64,000 bases of DNA, taken from contig NZ_JANQAH010000003.1 in NCBI RefSeq assembly GCF_024707125.1, positions 362,276-426,275 of the forward strand, written 5' to 3'. The notes under the pieces were generated by a model. It saw nothing but the letters and a program-made list of their open reading frames with translations. It was not told where the DNA came from and did no database searches. Every line of letters begins with the position of its first letter. Position 1 is the first letter of the stretch. This DNA comes from Devosia sp. (GTDB taxonomy: Bacteria > Pseudomonadota > Alphaproteobacteria > Rhizobiales > Devosiaceae). The position numbers and the translations under genes are program-made. Below, one piece after another: positions 35,369-44,705 of this stretch.

Positions 35369-36853
35369 ATGGCTGAGATCGCACGGCTTCACCCGGCCGA
35401 AGACAAGTCGTTTCGCGTCGCCCCCCACAATGTGGAGGCCGAACAAGCCCTTTTGGGCGCTATCCTGATCAACAACGAAGCCTTTTACCGGGTCTCGGAT
35501 TTCCTTGAGCCGGAACACTTTTATGAGCCCGTGCACCGGGACATTTATGAGATCACCAGCAAGGTGATCCGCGCCGGCAAATCGGCTGATCCCACGACAA
35601 TCAAGACCCACCTGCCCGACCAGCTGCTGCCTGAAATGACCATGGCGCAGTATCTGGCGCGTCTGGCGGCGGAGGCAACCACCGTTATCAATGCCGGCGA
35701 CTATGGGCAGGCCATCTATGACCTCGCCATTCGCCGCAGCCTGATTCTCGTGGGCGAGGAGATGGTTTCGGTTGCCTATGAGTCGGAGGTCGAAATGACC
35801 CCGAACCGGCAGATCGAAAAGGTGGAAGGCGAGCTGTTCCAGCTTGCCGAAAAGGGTCGCTACGATGGCGGCTTCCTCAGCTTTGGTACCGCGCTCAGCG
35901 CCTCCATCCGCATGGCGGGCGAGGCATTTCAGCGTGACGGCGGCCTTTCGGGCGTGGCGACGGATCTGCATGATCTCGATCGGCAGATGGGCGGCTTGCA
36001 GCGCTCGGACTTGATCGTGCTCGCCGGTCGTCCCGCCATGGGCAAGACCTCGCTCGTGACCAATATCGCCTACAATGTCGCCAAGAACTGGCGCGGCGAG
36101 GTGACGCCGGACGGGCACAACAAGACGGTCAATGGCGGTGTCGTCGGCTTCTTCAGCCTCGAAATGAGTTCGGAACAGCTGGCGACCCGTATTCTCGCCG
36201 AGCAGGCGGAAGTCTCGTCTTCCGACATTCGCCGCGGGCGTATTCACGACAGCCAGTTTTCCAAGCTCGTCGATGTATCGAACATGATGAGCAAGGTGCC
36301 GCTCTATATCGACGATACGGGTGGTCTCAGTGTGGCGCAGCTTGCTGCGCGTGCCCGGCGCCTGAAGCGGCAGAAGGGGCTCGACCTGCTCATTGTCGAC
36401 TACCTGCAACTGCTGTCGGGTTCGTCGAAGGCTTCGAGCCAGAATCGCGTGCAGGAACTGACCGAAATCACCACGACGCTGAAGGCGCTGGCCAAGGAGC
36501 TGGAAGTTCCGGTGATTGCGCTGTCCCAGCTCTCCCGTCAGGTGGAAGCGCGCGACGACAAGCATCCCCAGCTAGCGGATTTGCGCGAATCGGGTTCTAT
36601 CGAGCAGGACGCTGACGTGGTGCTTTTCGTTTATCGCGAAGAGTACTATCTCAAGAACAAGGAACCCAAAGAGGGCACGCCAGAACACATCACCTGGCAA
36701 GGGGAAATGGAGCAGGTGCACGGCAAGGCGGAAGTCATCATTGCCAAGCAGCGCCATGGCCCTACCGGAACGGTGCAGCTGAGCTTTGAGGCCCAGTTCA
36801 CACGCTTCGGTAACCTCGCTAGGGCAGATTATCTGCCCGAACGCATGGAATAG
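35369..36853 (+). CDS. dnaB: Replicative DNA helicase
   Basis: A 494-aa DnaB. The N-terminal domain reads PHNVEAEQALLGAILINN; the RecA-like domain has Walker A GRPAMGKTS (220-228), LLIVDYLQLLSG (Walker B) and LSQLSRQVEARDDKHPQLADLRESG. It unwinds DNA at the fork as a hexamer with DnaG. There is no intein. It is followed after two bases by alr, as in related genomes. Confidence 0.97.
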   Translation: MAEIARLHPAEDKSFRVAPHNVEAEQALLGAILINNEAFYRVSDFLEPEHFYEPVHRDIYEITSKVIRAGKSADPTTIKTHLPDQLLPEMTMAQYLARLAAEATTVINAGDYGQAIYDLAIRRSLILVGEEMVSVAYESEVEMTPNRQIEKVEGELFQLAEKGRYDGGFLSFGTALSASIRMAGEAFQRDGGLSGVATDLHDLDRQMGGLQRSDLIVLAGRPAMGKTSLVTNIAYNVAKNWRGEVTPDGHNKTVNGGVVGFFSLEMSSEQLATRILAEQAEVSSSDIRRGRIHDSQFSKLVDVSNMMSKVPLYIDDTGGLSVAQLAARARRLKRQKGLDLLIVDYLQLLSGSSKASSQNRVQELTEITTTLKALAKELEVPVIALSQLSRQVEARDDKHPQLADLRESGSIEQDADVVLFVYREEYYLKNKEPKEGTPEHITWQGEMEQVHGKAEVIIAKQRHGPTGTVQLSFEAQFTRFGNLARADYLPERME

Positions 36854-36855
36854 GT

Positions 36856-37983
36856 ATGAAGCTGACCTCGGGCCTCGGGAGCCAACTGACTGTCGATCTC
36901 GGGGCACTCGCCCGAAACTGGAACGCCCTCGACAAGGTGAGCCAGGGCGCGCTGACGGCTGCGGTCGTCAAGGCGGACGCCTATGGCACCGGCATCGAAA
37001 TGGCGGCGACGGCGCTTTATGCGGCCGGCGCGCGGTTCTTCTTCGTGGCGACGCCCGACGAAGGCATTGCCGTGCGGACGGCCCTGCCCAGCGCCCATAT
37101 TTTCGTGCTCAACGGGCTTTATCCGGGCGCGGCCAATCTCTACATCCGGCAGAACCTGATGCCGGTAATCTCCTCGATGGACATGCTCGAGGAGTGGCTC
37201 AACAAATGTGTCGAGCGCAACGAGGCCTATCCCAGCGCTTTCCATTTCGACACCGGCATGAACCGGCTCGGTTTCAGGCTCAATGAGGCTGTCACCGTGC
37301 GCGAGCGCATTGCGCGGCTGAGCTATGCGCCGCAGATGGTGATGAGCCACCTCGCCTGCGCCGATATTCCGAGCCACGAAAAGAACCGCACGCAGCTGGC
37401 GCTGTTCGGTTCGGTGCTGAACCAGTTTCCGGGCATTCCCGCGTCGCTCGCCAATTCGGCCGGCTTGATGACCGGACGCGACTATCACTTCCAGATGGTG
37501 CGGCCGGGCATTGCGCTTTATGGCGGTCGGGCCGTTGTCGGACGCAAGAACCCGATGGCGACGGTGGTGACGCTGCATGCGCCGGTGCTGCAGGTGCGCG
37601 AAGCACGGACCGGCGAGACGGTGGGCTATGGCGCCTCCCATTCCCTCTCGCGCGACAGCCGCCTGGCGGTGATCGGGCACGGCTATGCCGATGGCTTCCT
37701 GCGCTCGCTCTCCGGGAGCAATGCGCGGCCGGGCGCAAAAGTGTTTGTGCGCGGAAAGCTCTGCCCGGTGGTGGGCAAGATTTCCATGGACCAGTCCATT
37801 GTCGACATCACCGAACTCGGACCCAACCTGCCCAAGCCGGGCGAAGGCGTCGAGATTTTTGGGCCCAATGTCGGCCTTGACGAACAGGCCGATGTCGCCG
37901 GCACGATCGGCTACGAGCTGCTCACCGCGCTCAAGGGCCGGTACACGCGCAACTATGTCGGCAATGGCTATCTGCCGGAATAG
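36856..37983 (+). CDS. alr: Alanine racemase
   Basis: A 375-aa PLP enzyme making D-alanine for peptidoglycan. The PLP lysine is K39 in VVKADAYGTG. The second catalytic residue, Tyr, lies in the VGYGASHS region, and the HGYADGFLR motif follows. The beginning LTSGLGSQLTVDLGALARNWNAL is normal. It is two bases after dnaB and so probably co-transcribed with it. Confidence 0.95.
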   Translation: MKLTSGLGSQLTVDLGALARNWNALDKVSQGALTAAVVKADAYGTGIEMAATALYAAGARFFFVATPDEGIAVRTALPSAHIFVLNGLYPGAANLYIRQNLMPVISSMDMLEEWLNKCVERNEAYPSAFHFDTGMNRLGFRLNEAVTVRERIARLSYAPQMVMSHLACADIPSHEKNRTQLALFGSVLNQFPGIPASLANSAGLMTGRDYHFQMVRPGIALYGGRAVVGRKNPMATVVTLHAPVLQVREARTGETVGYGASHSLSRDSRLAVIGHGYADGFLRSLSGSNARPGAKVFVRGKLCPVVGKISMDQSIVDITELGPNLPKPGEGVEIFGPNVGLDEQADVAGTIGYELLTALKGRYTRNYVGNGYLPE

Positions 37984-38055
37984 TTTGTTCTCTGTTCGTT
38001 CTTGAACGGATGGGACAAAGCTGCTAGCGTCCCACCAACAAGGAATCGACCGGAT

Positions 38056-38610
38056 TTGGCGCCGACACCAAGCACATATGTGATCCTGCTGCGCGCCATC
38101 GGGCCGGTGACGCACAAGCTCATGACCATGGCGCAGTGGCGCGAGGCTTCGGAGGCGGCTGGCTTCGTGGCGCCGGAGACGCTGGTCAATACCGGCAATA
38201 TGATTGCCGGGTTCGATGGGACTGAGGCTGCGGTCGTGACGACAACGGTTGGCGTGCTGCGCAGCTTTGGGCTGGGGGACAATGTTGTGCCCGTGGTGCG
38301 CAAGCCGGCGCTGCTACAAAAGTTGATGAAGGCCGATCCGATTGCCGAGGCGGCGGCGGAACGGCCGAACCAGACCGGGGTCTATTTCTTTGCCAGCAAG
38401 AAGCCGGATTTCGACTGGCTGAAGCGCCATGACGGGCCAGAGACGGTGCATGTTGTGCATGACCATCTGATCGTCGATTTTACCCAGGATGTGGCGCAGT
38501 CGGGAAAACTCATCCGGCTGATCGACAAGAATTGCGGGACGAACACGGCCCGAAACTGGAATAGCGTGCGGCGCATCGCCGACCGGTGCGCAGCGCGAGA
38601 GAACGCATAG
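38056..38610 (+). CDS. DUF1697 domain protein
   Basis: A 184-aa protein: STYVILLRAIGPVTHKLMTM, FVAPETLVNTGNMIAGFDG and a C-terminal RNWNSVRRIADRCA helix give the DUF1697 pattern. The function is unknown. A TTG start at 38056 is favoured by AAGGAA about ten bases upstream; another TTG at 38002 lacks a ribosome site. The TAG stop shares its last base with the radA GTG start, so translation is coupled. Confidence 0.75.
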   Translation: MAPTPSTYVILLRAIGPVTHKLMTMAQWREASEAAGFVAPETLVNTGNMIAGFDGTEAAVVTTTVGVLRSFGLGDNVVPVVRKPALLQKLMKADPIAEAAAERPNQTGVYFFASKKPDFDWLKRHDGPETVHVVHDHLIVDFTQDVAQSGKLIRLIDKNCGTNTARNWNSVRRIADRCAARENA

Positions 38611-40010
38611 TGGCCAAGAACAAATCCAACTTCGTCTGCCAATCCTGCGGCGCGGTGAGCACGCGTTGGCAGGGGCGATGCGACGCCTGCGGCGAATGGA
38701 ACACCATTGTCGAGGAACTGGTCGATAGCGGCATCGGCGCGGGGCCGAAGGCGGCGAAGTCTGGCGGTCGCCCGGCCAATCTGCTGCCACTGTCGGGGGA
38801 GACGGAGAGCGCGGCGCGGGTCGTGACGGGTATCGCGGAACTCGATCGCGTGACCGGCGGGGGCTTTGTGAAGGGCTCGGCGCTATTGGTGGGTGGCGAT
38901 CCCGGCATCGGCAAATCAACGCTGCTGCTGCAATCGGCGGCGGCGCTGGCCAACAGAGGCAAGCGCGTCATCTATGTGTCGGGTGAAGAGGCCGTGGCGC
39001 AGGTGCGGCTGCGCGCGCAGCGACTGGGGCTCGGCGAGGCCGATGTGCTCTTGGCGGCGGAGACCAATGTCGAGATTATTTTGGCCACTTTGGAGAATGG
39101 ACCGCCGCCGGATCTCGTCATCATCGATTCCATCCAGACGCTTTGGACCGACCGGGTGGAAAGCGCGCCGGGAACGGTGACGCAGGTGCGCACTTCAGCG
39201 CAGGCGCTGACGCGGTTGGCGAAGAAGTCAGGCGCGGCCGTGGTGCTGGTGGGGCACGTCACGAAAGACGGGCAGATCGCGGGGCCGCGTGTGGTGGAGC
39301 ACATGGTCGACGCAGTGCTCTATTTCGAGGGCGATGCGAGCCACACGTTCCGCATTCTGCGCGGCGTGAAGAACCGCTATGGGGCGACCGACGAAATCGG
39401 CGTCTTTGCCATGACCGAGCGTGGGCTGGAGCAGGTGGCGAATCCTTCGGCGCTGTTCCTTGATCAGCGCGACCAGGACGCGGCGGGTTCGGCGGTGTTT
39501 GCCGGCATGGAAGGGACGCGGCCGATCCTCATTGAAATCCAGGCACTGGTGGCCCCCTCCCCGCTTGGCACGCCGCGGCGCGCGGTCGTGGGCTGGGATT
39601 CCCAGCGGCTTTCCATGGTGCTGGCCGTGCTGGAGACACGCTGTGGCGTCAGGATCGGTGCCAATGACATCTATCTCAATGTCGCGGGCGGGCTGAAGAT
39701 CAACGAGCCGGCGGCAGACCTTGCCGTGGCGGCGGCACTGATTTCGTCGCTGACGGGATCGCCGTTGCCCAAGGAGGCGGTCTATTTCGGCGAAATCTCA
39801 CTGGCGGGCGGGGTGCGGCCGGTGTCGCATGCCGGGCTGCGGCTGCGTGAGGCGCAGAAGCTGGGCTTCCAGTCGGTGGTGACCGGGCGCGTCAATAACG
39901 TGGATAAGACCAACGGCTTCGAGGTCACGGAGTTTTCGCAATTGTCGGAAATGGTTGGGCGAATTGCGGCCAATGGCAAGAAGCCAGTGGCCGAGCCGGA
40001 AGGCTGGTAA
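38610..40010 (+). CDS. radA: DNA repair protein RadA
   Basis: A 466-aa branch-migration ATPase of recombination repair. The zinc finger has C10, C13, C24 and C27 (FVCQSCGAVSTRWQGRCDAC). Walker A GGDPGIGKST is at 95-104, and the RadA-specific KNRYG and C-terminal Lon-like domain are present. GTG 38610 is the start, right after the DUF1697 stop; the longer in-frame start at 38586 lies inside the previous gene. Confidence 0.95.
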   Translation: MAKNKSNFVCQSCGAVSTRWQGRCDACGEWNTIVEELVDSGIGAGPKAAKSGGRPANLLPLSGETESAARVVTGIAELDRVTGGGFVKGSALLVGGDPGIGKSTLLLQSAAALANRGKRVIYVSGEEAVAQVRLRAQRLGLGEADVLLAAETNVEIILATLENGPPPDLVIIDSIQTLWTDRVESAPGTVTQVRTSAQALTRLAKKSGAAVVLVGHVTKDGQIAGPRVVEHMVDAVLYFEGDASHTFRILRGVKNRYGATDEIGVFAMTERGLEQVANPSALFLDQRDQDAAGSAVFAGMEGTRPILIEIQALVAPSPLGTPRRAVVGWDSQRLSMVLAVLETRCGVRIGANDIYLNVAGGLKINEPAADLAVAAALISSLTGSPLPKEAVYFGEISLAGGVRPVSHAGLRLREAQKLGFQSVVTGRVNNVDKTNGFEVTEFSQLSEMVGRIAANGKKPVAEPEGW

Positions 40011-40125
40011 GTTAAGAATCTCTGAAAGTTCGTGGTCCTCTGGCCCTCGTGGCCTTGGCAGGGGCGCGCAAAGTCGCTAATGGTCGCGGCAACAGGCCGA
40101 CGGCAAGTGGAGCTAGCGAAGACAT

Positions 40126-40758
40126 ATGCTGACAGCGTTTGACGTTGGTGTGGGTGTCCTGGTGTTGATCTCGGCAATTCTGGCTACGGCCAGGGGCCTG
40201 ACACGCGAGGTCCTTTCACTGGCGACCTGGGCCGGTTCGGCCGCGATCGCCATCTACATGTACCTCTACCACCCTGATATCGCGCAGCAGTATATCGCTG
40301 AGGAAATCGTGGCCAATATTGCCACCGTTGTCGTCAGCTTCATCGTTTCGCTGATTGTGCTGCACCTGCTCACCATGCGCATCGCCGATTTCGTGGTGGA
40401 TAGCCGCATCGGGCCGATCGACCGTACGCTGGGTTTCATCTTCGGCGTGCTGCGCGGCATTCTGATCGCCATCGTCATCACCATTTTCGGCGTCTGGCTG
40501 CTCGGCACCAACCTGCCGGAATGGGCGAGCAATTCGCAGTCGCTGCCCTATCTCGACAATATGGGCAAAACCCTGATCTCCATGCTGCCCGAAGGGCTCG
40601 AGCAGCAAGTCAACGACATTCTGCAGGGCGGCGGTGCTGACTTGACTTCGGATCCCGAAGTTCCCGCAACGCCGCAGGAAACCGTGCCGGTCGACCCGAC
40701 CGTCGATGGCACCGTCGACCCGACCGAAGCGCCGATCGAAGGCGAAACGCAGACCTGA
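40126..40758 (+). CDS. cvpA: CvpA family membrane protein
   Basis: A 210-aa protein with four membrane segments and the family start FDVGVGVLVLISAILATARGLTREVLSLATWAG. FVVDSRIGPIDRTLGFIFGVLRG is the conserved loop. The C-terminal 50 residues are Pro/Thr/Asp-rich and probably unstructured. It precedes purF, as it often does, though its function (colicin V production, envelope integrity) remains loosely defined. Confidence 0.9.
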   Translation: MLTAFDVGVGVLVLISAILATARGLTREVLSLATWAGSAAIAIYMYLYHPDIAQQYIAEEIVANIATVVVSFIVSLIVLHLLTMRIADFVVDSRIGPIDRTLGFIFGVLRGILIAIVITIFGVWLLGTNLPEWASNSQSLPYLDNMGKTLISMLPEGLEQQVNDILQGGGADLTSDPEVPATPQETVPVDPTVDGTVDPTEAPIEGETQT

Positions 40759-40914
40759 TCCGGGACGGGCGCCAAGCGCCCGCCTCAAGCCTGACGCCCA
40801 ATTCTGTCATTGGTCGCCGGCCACAAAATGCGCTATTGGCGTGAACCAAGAGACCGGCTCGGCCGGCGCTGATCGCTTTGGCGATTGGCGAGCAGAACGA
40901 TATGGAGAAGTTCG

Positions 40915-42405
40915 GTGACCCACCCGAGCGACGACGATTTCGATCTTGAAGGCGACACGCTGCATGAAGAGTGCGGCGTGTTTGGCATTTTGGGGCATAG
41001 CGATGCTTCGACGCTGACGGCGCTGGGCCTGCACGCCCTGCAGCATCGCGGCCAGGAAGCAGCGGGGATCGTCAGCTTCGACGGGCGCCAGTTCTACCAG
41101 GAAAAGCGCATGGGCCTGGTGGGCGACCACTATACCGACCCTGCCCTCCTCGCCAAATTGCCCGGCACCATGTCAATCGGCCACACGCGCTACTCGACCA
41201 CGGGCGAAGTGGCGCTGCGCAATGTGCAGCCGCTCTTCGCCGAGCTCGAAGCCGGCGGCATTGCCATTGCCCACAACGGCAATTTCACCAATGGTTTGAC
41301 GCTACGCAAACAGATCATTGCAACTGGTGCTATTTGCCAGTCCACATCCGATACCGAAGTGGTTCTGCACCTGATCGCCCGTTCCCGTCATTCTTCCACC
41401 ACTGACCGTTTCATCGATGCCATCAGGCAGATGGAAGGCGGATATGCCATGCTGGCTCTGACGCGCACGAAACTCATCGCGGCGCGCGACCCGGTGGGTA
41501 TCCGCCCGCTGGTGATGGGTGAGCTCGATGGCAAGCCGATCTTCTGTTCGGAAACCTGTGCGCTCGATATCATTGGCGCGAAGTACATTCGCGACGTCGA
41601 AAACGGCGAAGTCATCATCTGCGAAATTCAGCCCGACGGCTCGATCTCGATCGAAGAGCGCAAGCCGGCTCGGAAGACGCCGGAACGGCCGTGCCTCTTC
41701 GAATACGTCTATTTTGCCCGCCCCGACTCGATGGTTTCGGGCCGCAGCGTCTACAAGGCGCGCAAGCATGCCGGCATGAACCTTGCCAAGGAAGCGCCGG
41801 TTGAGGCTGATGTGGTGGTGCCGGTTCCCGATGGCGGCACGCCGGCAGCGATCGGTTATGCGCAGCAGAGCGGCATTCCGTTCGAGCTCGGTATCATCCG
41901 CAACCACTATGTGGGCCGCACTTTCATTGAGCCGACCCAGCAGATCCGTGCCTTTGGTGTGCGCCTGAAGCATTCGGCCAACCGGGCCGAGATTGCCGGC
42001 AAGCGCGTGGTGCTGATCGACGATTCCATCGTGCGCGGCACAACGTCGGTAAAAATCGTGCAGATGATCCGCGATGCCGGGGCGACGGAAGTGCATATCC
42101 GCGTCGCGAGCCCGATGATCTATCATTCGGATTACTACGGCATCGACACGCCCGATCCGGACAAGCTGCTGGCCAACCAGTATCACGACCTTGAATCCAT
42201 GTGCCGGTTCATCGGGGCGGACTCGTTGGCCTTCCTCAGCATCGATGGCCTCTATGAGGCCGTGGGCGGCGAGAAGCGCAACAATGCGGCGCCGCAGTTC
42301 ACCGATCATTATTTCACGGGCGACTACCCTACCCTTCTCACCGACCTCAATGGTCGCTCCAACAACGATCCCAAGCAGATTTCGCTGCTCAAGGAAGCGG
42401 GTTAA
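40915..42405 (+). CDS. purF: Amidophosphoribosyltransferase
   Basis: A 496-aa first enzyme of purine synthesis. A short propeptide precedes the nucleophile C20 in HEECGVFGI. The glutaminase core has ALQHRGQEAAGI and HTRYSTTG, and the PRPP site reads VVLIDDSIVRGTT. GTG 40915, with GGAG upstream, is the likely start. TAATG joins it to the next gene (one-base overlap). Confidence 0.95.
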   Translation: MTHPSDDDFDLEGDTLHEECGVFGILGHSDASTLTALGLHALQHRGQEAAGIVSFDGRQFYQEKRMGLVGDHYTDPALLAKLPGTMSIGHTRYSTTGEVALRNVQPLFAELEAGGIAIAHNGNFTNGLTLRKQIIATGAICQSTSDTEVVLHLIARSRHSSTTDRFIDAIRQMEGGYAMLALTRTKLIAARDPVGIRPLVMGELDGKPIFCSETCALDIIGAKYIRDVENGEVIICEIQPDGSISIEERKPARKTPERPCLFEYVYFARPDSMVSGRSVYKARKHAGMNLAKEAPVEADVVVPVPDGGTPAAIGYAQQSGIPFELGIIRNHYVGRTFIEPTQQIRAFGVRLKHSANRAEIAGKRVVLIDDSIVRGTTSVKIVQMIRDAGATEVHIRVASPMIYHSDYYGIDTPDPDKLLANQYHDLESMCRFIGADSLAFLSIDGLYEAVGGEKRNNAAPQFTDHYFTGDYPTLLTDLNGRSNNDPKQISLLKEAG

Positions 42406-43139
42406 TGACTGACAATACCGAACTGACCGGCAAGGTCGTGCTGGTCACCGGCGCGTCGCGTGGCATCGGCTATGCGGCGGCTGTCGAGGCAGCACGCCGT
42501 GGTGCCCATGTGATCGCCGTGGCGCGTACCGTGGGCGGCCTTGAGGAACTCGACGACGCCATTCAGGAAGTAGGCGGCTCTTCGACGCTGGTGCCCTTCG
42601 ACCTGCGGGATGGCGATGCCATCGACCGCCTGGGCGCGGCGATTTTCGAGCGCTGGGGACATCTCGATGGCCTCGTGGCCAATGCGGGCTTGCTCGGTAC
42701 GCTGAGCCCGGTGCCGCATTTGAAGCCCGACGAGTTCGACAAGGTTTTTGCGATCAACGTCACGGCCAATTATCGGCTGCTGCGCTCGCTCGACCTGCTG
42801 CTGCGCCAATCGGCGGCTGGGCGTGCGGTTTTCGTTTCGTCCAGTTCGGCCCGTTCGGCTCGTCCTTTCTGGGGCCTTTATGCCGCCAGCAAGGCCGCGC
42901 TCGATGCGATGGTCAAATCCTATGCCGGCGAGATGAACACCACCAATGTGAAGACCAATGTCTTCTATCCCGGTGCCGTGCGTACGGCGATGCGCGCCAA
43001 GGCCATGCCGGGCGAAGACCCGCAGACCCTGCCCCAGCCGTCTGACATTGCGCCGAAGCTGGTTGATCTGTTGAGCCCCAGCGTGACCGAGAATGGTCGG
43101 CTCTACGACATTACCAAGGATGCGTTCGAGGATATCTGA
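42405..43139 (+). CDS. SDR family oxidoreductase
   Basis: A 244-aa short-chain dehydrogenase with TGASRGIG (cofactor), the catalytic Ser in FVSSSSARS and YAASK. The substrate is unknown. The start overlaps the purF stop by one base, so it is translationally coupled to purF, an arrangement typical of this order. A bidirectional terminator follows. Confidence 0.88.
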   Translation: MTDNTELTGKVVLVTGASRGIGYAAAVEAARRGAHVIAVARTVGGLEELDDAIQEVGGSSTLVPFDLRDGDAIDRLGAAIFERWGHLDGLVANAGLLGTLSPVPHLKPDEFDKVFAINVTANYRLLRSLDLLLRQSAAGRAVFVSSSSARSARPFWGLYAASKAALDAMVKSYAGEMNTTNVKTNVFYPGAVRTAMRAKAMPGEDPQTLPQPSDIAPKLVDLLSPSVTENGRLYDITKDAFEDI

Positions 43140-43161
43140 GGCACCAGCCTCAACGATAAAG

Positions 43162-43195
43162 AAAAAGGCCCCGGATCGCTCCGGGGCCTTTTTTT
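43162..43195. terminator. Bidirectional terminator between the SDR and CNNM genes
   Basis: GGCCCCGGA, TCGC and TCCGGGGCC form a 9-bp stem. It is flanked by AAAAA before and TTTTTTT after, so it works on both strands for the two converging genes. Confidence 0.88.
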
Positions 43196-43199
43196 GTTG

Positions 43200-44522
43200 T
43201 TACGCGCCTTCGCTGGGCTGGAGCGGAGAGACCAGCACCTTGTCGATGCGGCGACCGTCGAGGTCCACGACCTCGAAATGCCAGCCATCGCGCTCAAAGC
43301 TCTCGCCGGTAGCCGGCAGGCGGTTGAGCACGGAGAGGATATAGCCGGCCACGGTCTCGTAGCGTGCATCCTTGGGCACAGAGATTTTAAAGCGCTCGGA
43401 GAAATCGTCGACCGGCATCCAGCCGGCGACCAGCCACGAGCCATCCTGGCGCTGCACGATGGCCGGATCGTCGCCCGGCTCCTCGTTGTAGACGCCGGTG
43501 ATGACTTCAAGCACATCGCCAAAGGTGACGATGCCTTCGAAATGGCCGTACTCGTCGACGACCAGCACCATTTTCACGGTCGACTGGCGGATGGCCTCCA
43601 CCACGTCGAGAGCATCGGCATGTTCCATGACGACCGGGAGCGGCTTGACCAGCTTTCGCAGGTCCGGCTGCTGGCCGGTGGCAAGGGCGGGCAGCAGATC
43701 GCCGAGGATCAGGACGCCGAGGATGGAATCGGCATTGCCTTCCTGCACCAGCACCTGGGAGTGCGAGGTGCCGAGGATGATCTTGAGATTGTCCTCAAAG
43801 CTGTCCTCGACATCGATGGAAACCACGTCGAGGCGCGGGGTCATGAGGCCGCGCGCCGAGCGGTCGGCGAGGCGCATGACACCCGAGATCATCGAGTGTT
43901 CTTCGGTTTCGAAGACACCCGCCGAGGTAGCCTCGGCGATGATGGTGCGGACTTCTTCTTCCGTCACCTGCTCTTCGCTCTGGCCGCTCTGGCCGAGGAG
44001 GCGCAGCACCAGCTTGCCCGAAACGTCGAGCAGCCAAACGATGGGCGAGCCGACCAGCGCGATGATGGCCATGGGCTGGGCCACATAGGAGGCCACCATT
44101 TCAGGATTGCGCAGGGCGATCTGCTTGGGCACCAGTTCGCCGAGGATGAGCGAGCCGTAGGTGATGAGGACCACGACGAGGCCCACGCCACCCACATCGG
44201 CGATATTGGCGGGCACGCCAACTTCGGCGAGCCAGACGCTCAGGCGCGAGCCGAGCGTGGCGCCGGAAAAGGCGCCCGAAAGGATACCCACAAGGGTAAT
44301 ACCGATCTGTACGGAGGAGAGAAACTTGCCCGGGTCATCGGCCAGTCTCATGGCCGTGGCTGCGCCTTTGTTTCCTTGGTCGGCCATGACCTTGAGGCGA
44401 GCGGAGCGGGACGAAACAACGGCCAGTTCGGACATTGCCAAGGCGCCGTTCACGAGAATCAGAACGACGACGATGATGATTTCTGTAAGCAACAAAGTGC
44501 AAAGTTGACACGCCGCTACCAA
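43200..44522 (-). CDS. CNNM/CorC (hemolysin-related) membrane protein
   Basis: A 440-aa protein. An N-terminal DUF21 membrane domain (LTEIIIVVVLILVNGALAMSELAVVSS) is followed by two CBS domains (LMTPRLDVVSIDVEDSFED onward) and a C-terminal CorC_HlyC domain (GRRIDKVLVSP). The family is linked to magnesium/cobalt transport. The only in-frame starts are TTG; the start at 44522 is uncertain, and one at about 44493 would begin with the conserved LTEIIIV. Confidence 0.85.
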   Translation of the reverse strand: MVAACQLCTLLLTEIIIVVVLILVNGALAMSELAVVSSRSARLKVMADQGNKGAATAMRLADDPGKFLSSVQIGITLVGILSGAFSGATLGSRLSVWLAEVGVPANIADVGGVGLVVVLITYGSLILGELVPKQIALRNPEMVASYVAQPMAIIALVGSPIVWLLDVSGKLVLRLLGQSGQSEEQVTEEEVRTIIAEATSAGVFETEEHSMISGVMRLADRSARGLMTPRLDVVSIDVEDSFEDNLKIILGTSHSQVLVQEGNADSILGVLILGDLLPALATGQQPDLRKLVKPLPVVMEHADALDVVEAIRQSTVKMVLVVDEYGHFEGIVTFGDVLEVITGVYNEEPGDDPAIVQRQDGSWLVAGWMPVDDFSERFKISVPKDARYETVAGYILSVLNRLPATGESFERDGWHFEVVDLDGRRIDKVLVSPLQPSEGA

Positions 44523-44642
44523 TGGCGGGGTGCTACGACGCGCGCACTATAGGGCAAGGCCGGCCGATGTGAATAGGCCAATGGGCTGAATTGGCGGGGA
44601 CGATATTTGTCCCCAGCCCCTTGTCATTCGCGACTGAATGAA

Positions 44643-44668
44643 ATTGCCCGGACAAGCCGGGCAATGAC
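44643..44668. repeat. Single REP-like unit (TTGCCCGG...CCGGGCAA type)
   Basis: ATTGCCCGG, ACAAG and CCGGGCAAT form a perfect 9-bp stem followed by GAC. Read on the minus strand it begins GTCATTGCCCGGC, sharing the GTCAT foot of the other REP types here. It is located after der, before the CNNM gene. Confidence 0.6.
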
Positions 44669-44705
44669 GAATTCATGGACATGAAGCCTGGAAGCGACGT
44701 GCGCC

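Noticed and set aside
36786..37286. 166-aa frame overlapping dnaB and alr
   Set aside because: Out of frame with both conserved genes and of shadow-type composition.
40767..40781. Hairpin GGGCGC-CAA-GCGCCC after cvpA as terminator
   Set aside because: Only six pairs with no T run; too weak to call.
43194..44552. 452-aa open frame opposite the CNNM/CorC gene
   Set aside because: Shadow with acidic low-complexity sequence; the CNNM gene explains the region.
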